Source: an uncultured Verrucomicrobiota bacterium (GTDB lineage Bacteria > Verrucomicrobiota > Verrucomicrobiia > Limisphaerales > UBA9464). Taken from it: a stretch of 48,352 nucleotides of DNA. This document shows positions 45,038 to 48,352 of this stretch, piece after piece. The translations under genes were made by a program, and so were the position numbers. Each line of letters begins with the position of its first letter. Positions within the stretch are counted from its first letter, which is position 1. The notes beneath the pieces are model-generated. The model saw only the letters and a program-made list of their open reading frames with translations, did no database searches and was not told the origin of the DNA. Where the stretch lies: positions 1 through 48,352 of the forward strand of contig CAIXUG010000076.1 of assembly GCA_903922605.1 (NCBI GenBank), written 5' to 3'.

Positions 45038-46084
45038 TCAGGTGTTTTGAGTGGCCAGGGTGGCCAATTTGCGGGTCACCGCCCCGGAATCGATGGTTTT
45101 TCCGGCCAAATCCCAGCCGGCGGCGATACTTCCAGCCTTGCCGGCGACAAACAGGGCGGCGGCCGCGTTCAGCAGCACGGCGTCCCGCCGGGGTCCGCGA
45201 TCTTCACCGGCCAGCAGGCGACGGATGATTTCCGCGTTGGCGGCGGCATTTCCCCCGGCCAGATCGGCCAAAGTTGCCGGGTGCAGGGGCAGCTCGGCGG
45301 CAAACCATTCCGACTGGTGGAAGGCCCGATCCTGATAAAATTCCCCGATCCAGTTGGCGCCCAAGGTGGAGAACTCGTCCAGCACCCCGTGGCCGGGAAC
45401 GTCCCCGGCCACCACCATGGCGCGGCGGATGCCCAGCGCCTGCAACGTGCGGGCAAGCGGCTCGACCAGTTCGCGCCGGGAAGTACCCACGAGCTGCACG
45501 CTGGGCCGCACCGGGTTGAGCAGCGGCCCGAGGAAGTTGAAGAGGGTCCGCTGCCCGCGTTCGGCGCAGAGCCGGCGGGCCGGGCCGATGGCCTTGAACG
45601 ACGGGTGAAATTTCGCAGCAAAGAGAAACGAGAAACCGTGGTCGCGCAGGGAGATGGCGACCTGGTCCGGCGTCTGCTCGATGGGAATACCCAGCGCCGC
45701 AAGGACATCCGCGCTGCCGGATTGCGAGGTGATGGCGCGGTTGCCATGCTTGGCCACCGTCACTCCGGCCGCAGCACAGACGAGCGCGACCGTGGTGGAG
45801 ATGTTGAAGGTGTTCAGCCGGTCCCCGCCCGTCCCGCACACGTCGAGAATTTCCCGGGCGCGGGTCACGGCATCCAGCGGCACCGGCGTGGCGCGTTCGC
45901 GCAGCTCGTGGGCAAAGGTGGCGATCTCCTCCATGGTCTCGCCTTTTTGCGCGAGCGCAGCCAGGAAGTCGGCCTTTGGCTCCGGCGCCACGGCCTCGTC
46001 CGCCAATACCGTGACGGCCCGGGCGACCTGTTCCTGGGACAGGTGCTGACCGGCGCGGACATGGGCAATGAGTTCTGCGAGCAC
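45038..46084 (-). CDS. trpD: Anthranilate phosphoribosyltransferase TrpD
   Basis: A 348-residue enzyme of tryptophan synthesis, joining anthranilate and PRPP. It has DVCGTGGDRLNTFNISTTVA (PRPP loop), KHGNRAITSQSGSADVL, FHPSFKAIGPARR, RTLFNFLGPLLNPVRP and GDVPGHGVLDEFS. The start is placed at GTG 46084 (VLAELIAHVRAGQHLSQEQ). An in-frame ATG at 46126 would add MELGALSFEF, which is heptad-repeat DNA rather than family sequence. No other trp gene is adjacent. Confidence 0.93.
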   Translation of the reverse strand: MLAELIAHVRAGQHLSQEQVARAVTVLADEAVAPEPKADFLAALAQKGETMEEIATFAHELRERATPVPLDAVTRAREILDVCGTGGDRLNTFNISTTVALVCAAAGVTVAKHGNRAITSQSGSADVLAALGIPIEQTPDQVAISLRDHGFSFLFAAKFHPSFKAIGPARRLCAERGQRTLFNFLGPLLNPVRPSVQLVGTSRRELVEPLARTLQALGIRRAMVVAGDVPGHGVLDEFSTLGANWIGEFYQDRAFHQSEWFAAELPLHPATLADLAGGNAAANAEIIRRLLAGEDRGPRRDAVLLNAAAALFVAGKAGSIAAGWDLAGKTIDSGAVTRKLATLATQNT

Positions 46085-46093
46085 AGGTGGAGA

Positions 46094-46215
46094 ATGAAAT
46101 TCAAAGCTCAAAGCTCCAAGTTCCAAAGCGCCACCAACGATTCAAACGCGGAACTACACCAAGCCACGCGTTGGGGATTTTGAGCTTTGAGCTTTGAGCT
46201 TCTTTGGAATTTGGA
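46094..46215. repeat. Inverted heptad-repeat cassette (CAAAGCT family), between trpD and sua5
   Basis: The same perfect 15-base arms as between ade and mutL: CAAAGCTCAAAGCTC (46102-46116) and GAGCTTTGAGCTTTG (46182-46196), here 65 bases apart. Further 7-base units flank them (AAGTTCC, TTTGGAA). It fills the divergent gap of trpD and sua5, so the promoters of both must lie in or beside it. Confidence 0.75.
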
Positions 46216-46244
46216 ATTCGGCCCTTGGAGCTTACAACCCTCGC

Positions 46245-47288
46245 GTGCCGTCCGCCGAAATCCTGTCCACGCACACGCCCGCCCTGTTCGCCGCTGCTGT
46301 CGAGCGGGCGGCCGTGCTCCTGCGGGCCGGCGGAATCGCCGCGCTGCCAACCGAGACGGTTTATGGCCTCGCCGGCAACGCCCTCGACGCCGCGATCGTC
46401 GCGAAGATTTACGCGGCGAAAGGGCGGCCCGCGCACAATCCCGTGATCGTCCACGTCGGTTCGCGGGCGATGGCCCGGGAATGCTCCTCGGCATGGCCCG
46501 CGCTGGCTGACCGGCTGGCCGATGCCTTCTGGCCGGGACCGCTCACGCTCATCGTGCCGCGTGCGTCGCACATTCCCGACATCGTCACCGCGGGCGGCCC
46601 GACCGTGGGTGTGCGTTGGCCCCTCCATCCGCTCATGCCGGCGGTCATCCGCGCCTGCGGCTTGCCGCTCGCCGCCCCCAGCGCCAATCTCTCCGACCAG
46701 CTTTCGCCGACCAACGCCGCGCATGTCGCCAAGCAGCTCGGCGACCGTATCCCGCTCATCGTGGATGGCGGCGACTCCAACGTCGGCATCGAAAGCACCG
46801 TGGTCGATGTGACCGGCGACGTGCCGCGCGTCCTCCGGCCCGGCATGATTTCCGCCGAAGCGATTGCCGCCGTCTGTGGGAACGTAGTCCCGGGTCCCGG
46901 GTCCGAGGTCCAAAGTCCCGGCGAAGGCGCGTTACGGAGTCCGGGGATGCTTGCGAAACACTATTCGCCCAAAGCCCGGCTTCTTATCTTAAACTGGCGC
47001 GACGAAGCCGACCTGCTCACCCAACTCAAGACTTTGGACCTTGGACCCGGGAGCCGGGACTCGCACCCCGGGACAACGCACGTGCTGGCTCACACGCACA
47101 TTCCCTTGGGTGGTCGGTTCGCCCACGTCAGCGTGATCCCGCACGACGCCGAAGCCTTTGCCCGCGCCCTCTACGGCGAACTGCACCACTGCGACGACGC
47201 CGGCGCGAAACTGATCGTCGTGGAAGCCCCGCCCGAGACTCCCGAATGGGCCGGCATCACCGACCGCCTGCGCCGTGCGGCGGCGTAA
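46245..47288 (+). CDS. Threonylcarbamoyl-AMP synthase (Sua5 type)
   Basis: A 347-residue enzyme making the threonylcarbamoyl-AMP used for t6A37 of tRNA. The YrdC/TsaC domain (about 15-205) has GGIAALPTETVYGLAGNA, KIYAAKGRPAHNPVIVHV, FWPGPLTLIV, VGVRWPLHP and APSANLSDQLSPT. After the linker, RSPGMLAKHYSPKARLL is the Sua5-type hinge, followed by the small C-terminal Sua5 domain. GTG 46245 is taken as start; upstream is repeat DNA. Two in-frame heptad repeats lie inside: 46887-46921 in the linker (VPGPGSEVQSPG) and 47031-47072 in the Sua5 domain (TLDLGPGSRDSHPG). Confidence 0.92.
   Translation: MPSAEILSTHTPALFAAAVERAAVLLRAGGIAALPTETVYGLAGNALDAAIVAKIYAAKGRPAHNPVIVHVGSRAMARECSSAWPALADRLADAFWPGPLTLIVPRASHIPDIVTAGGPTVGVRWPLHPLMPAVIRACGLPLAAPSANLSDQLSPTNAAHVAKQLGDRIPLIVDGGDSNVGIESTVVDVTGDVPRVLRPGMISAEAIAAVCGNVVPGPGSEVQSPGEGALRSPGMLAKHYSPKARLLILNWRDEADLLTQLKTLDLGPGSRDSHPGTTHVLAHTHIPLGGRFAHVSVIPHDAEAFARALYGELHHCDDAGAKLIVVEAPPETPEWAGITDRLRRAAA
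46887..46921. repeat. In-frame GTCCNNN heptad repeat in the Sua5 linker
   Basis: Five units in register: GTCCCGG, GTCCCGG, GTCCGAG, GTCCAAA, GTCCCGG. They encode VPGPGSEVQSPG between the two Sua5 domains. Confidence 0.7.
47031..47072. repeat. In-frame heptad repeat in the Sua5 C-terminal domain
   Basis: Six 7-base steps: ACTTTGG, ACCTTGG, ACCCGGG, AGCCGGG, ACTCGCA, CCCCGGG. They encode TLDLGPGSRDSHPG. Confidence 0.6.
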
Positions 47289-47344
47289 CGAGCAGATACC
47301 TACAAGAGTGCGCGATTTTCATAGCCCTTGCCCAATTCCTCAGA

Positions 47345-47728
47345 ATGCCCAAACGCAGTATCAATCAGGTCGTGGAAGATTGGCTGTTCAACTCCAACTA
47401 TCTGTTTCACTTGGAGTGGTCGTTCGAATCCCCTTCTGAAATCAATGACTCGTCACTGTTCGATTTGGTTTGTGAAGAGCCGGAAATGGCCTGGTCCATC
47501 ACCCTGCAGATTTTGGAGCATCCCTTGACGCAGGAGCCGGAGTCCCTTCTCGCCGCCGGCCCAATGGAGAGCTTGTTGGGGAGGCATGGGCCGCATTTCA
47601 TCGACCGAGTCGAGCGCGAAGCCAGGCTAAACCCCCGCTTCAATCACCTGCTCGGCGGCGTCTGGCGGCATGGGATGTCGAACGAGGTTTGGACCCGGGT
47701 TCAAAAGGTGCGTCGCGAGGTGTGGTGA
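47345..47728 (+). CDS. DUF6869-like small protein of unknown function
   Basis: A 127-residue soluble acidic protein. The core EMAWSITLQILEHPL followed by LAAGPMESLLGRHGPHFIDR and FNHLLGGVWRHGM resembles the DUF6869 family (recognised by pattern, not by search). No catalytic motif is evident. It starts 56 bases after sua5 on the same strand. Its gene has lower GC content at the start than its neighbours. Confidence 0.7.
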   Translation: MPKRSINQVVEDWLFNSNYLFHLEWSFESPSEINDSSLFDLVCEEPEMAWSITLQILEHPLTQEPESLLAAGPMESLLGRHGPHFIDRVEREARLNPRFNHLLGGVWRHGMSNEVWTRVQKVRREVW

Positions 47729-47746
47729 CACGGATTGCCGCCCGCC

Positions 47747-47781
47747 GACCTTGGACCTTGGACCCGAGACTCGGGACCTCG
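47747..47781. repeat. Intergenic GACCTTG heptad repeat
   Basis: Five units in register: GACCTTG, GACCTTG, GACCCGA, GACTCGG, GACCTCG. It belongs to the same family as the in-frame copies and lies between the DUF6869-like gene and the PEP-CTERM remnant. Confidence 0.7.
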
Positions 47782-47815
47782 TAATCGCACTTCGAAATTC
47801 CCTGCGATGGCCGGA

Positions 47816-48230
47816 TTAGCAACGTGACCGGCGGCGGAAAGCGGCAAAGCCGACCAGTCCCAGGGCCATGCAGGCGGCCCATTCCACGGGCTCGGGCACG
47901 GTAGTCGTGATGGATACCGCATCCAGGGCCAAATCCTTGCCGAACGTTCCCTGAAGGTCCGTAAAGCGCAGGGTGGTTTCCGAAGTGGTGGCCGTGAAAG
48001 TCAGCGTTGTGGGAGCCAGCCAGCCCAGCGTCCCTGCCGAATCGGTGGCTGCGGACAGAACCGAGTCCGAAGCGTCGAGAATTTCACCCTTCACATTCAC
48101 CGTGCCGCCATTGTTTCCCGCTTTGCCGACGGAATAGGTCACGGAATAGGTCATGCCGACATCCGTGGCGAACGATTGGGATAACGTCCCGCCGTTGGGG
48201 GTGTTGCCCGCATTAGAGCATTTCCATAAA
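47816..48230 (-). pseudogene. PEP-CTERM secreted protein, 5' end missing
   Basis: The minus-strand frame ends with VPEPVEWAACMALGLVGFAAFRRRSRC cut in parts: VPEP signal, hydrophobic helix and Arg-rich tail, the sorting signal read by exosortase. Before it is a beta-sandwich like that of choice-of-anchor proteins (GGTLSQSFATDVGMTYSVTY, TTLRFTDLQG, LALDAVSI). Going upstream, the frame stays protein-like to about 48230 (YLWKCSNAGNTPNGG) and then meets a stop. No signal peptide remains. The break coincides with the edge of the IS630-like element, so the gene was probably cut by that insertion. Confidence 0.65.
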
Positions 48231-48352
48231 TAATGTATCTATACAAAGCCTAAGGACTGTGGTGAGCTTGGGCATGCGAGCGATCCCGGTGGAGCTGCGG
48301 CGGCGGATACTGCGGCTGTACGAGCGTGGCAAAACCACGCGGGAGATAGCCG
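48231..48352 (+). mobile_element. Left part of an IS630-like insertion sequence
   Basis: The DNA from about 48231 no longer fits the PEP-CTERM frame, is AT-rich at first (ATGTATCTATACAAAG), and leads into a transposase start. The exact left end and terminal inverted repeat cannot be fixed without the right end, which is outside the window. Confidence 0.5.
48274..48352 (+). CDS. IS630-like transposase, N-terminal fragment (window edge)
   Basis: The first 26 residues, MRAIPVELRRRILRLYERGK then TTREIA, form the opening of a helix-turn-helix as in IS630-family transposases. A GTG four codons upstream is an alternative start. The gene runs off the right edge. Confidence 0.6.
   Translation, partial: MRAIPVELRRRILRLYERGKTTREIA

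Noticed and set aside
46126-46194. ATG at 46126 for trpD and TTG at 46194 for sua5 as true starts
   Set aside because: Both lie inside the heptad repeats and add residues unlike the families; the GTG starts at 46084 and 46245 fit better.
47747-47781. CRISPR-like array
   Set aside because: Units are 7 bases, contiguous and without spacers; no cas genes are in the window.

Overview
The window looks like chromosomal DNA of a GC-rich aerobic Verrucomicrobiota bacterium, most likely near Opitutaceae (inferred). The supporting signs are a fused CcoN-CcoO oxidase subunit, an alternative complex III operon instead of bc1, a PEP-CTERM protein end, and abundant short heptanucleotide repeats between genes. 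No tRNA, rRNA or CRISPR was recognised.

Region 1 (1-18900) is a respiratory island of two divergent operons. On the minus strand ccoI-ccoS-ccoNO-ccoQ-ccoP-ccoG encodes a cbb3-type oxidase and its copper/assembly proteins. On the plus strand actA-F encodes alternative complex III (quinol to cytochrome c). It runs on into a small membrane protein and three genes that look like a second cbb3 set: a CcoN homologue that has lost all six metal-ligand histidines and the active-site tyrosine, a CcoO homologue whose axial Met is Cys, and a monoheme cytochrome c. This catalytically dead shadow oxidase, co-transcribed with complex III, is the most unusual system here. It may hold cytochromes or dock complex III to the real oxidase.

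Region 2 (19088-23063) holds adenine deaminase and an endonuclease-type MutL, convergent. Region 3 (23485-36218) is an exopolysaccharide locus: outer-membrane beta-barrel, Wzz/BY-kinase fusion, Wza-like export lipoprotein, five GT4-like glycosyltransferases, an O-antigen ligase/polymerase-like protein and an FkbM methyltransferase. Region 4 (36451-40318) is signalling: an H-NOX gas sensor overlapping a hybrid histidine kinase that carries an in-frame TAG near its start, a STAS protein and an Lrp/AsnC regulator. Region 5 (40658-47728) is housekeeping on mixed strands: tRNA-dihydrouridine synthase, UvrD/PcrA helicase, an HD-domain protein, TrpD, Sua5 and a DUF6869-like protein. The right edge has a PEP-CTERM gene that has lost its 5' end next to the start of an IS630-like transposase.

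Across regions 2-5 several short repeat families, all with a strict 7-base period, occur between genes, at gene starts and in frame inside mutL, the helicase gene and sua5, where they encode nearly the same peptide (VPGPGSEV or close) in unrelated proteins. This is the second notable signal.
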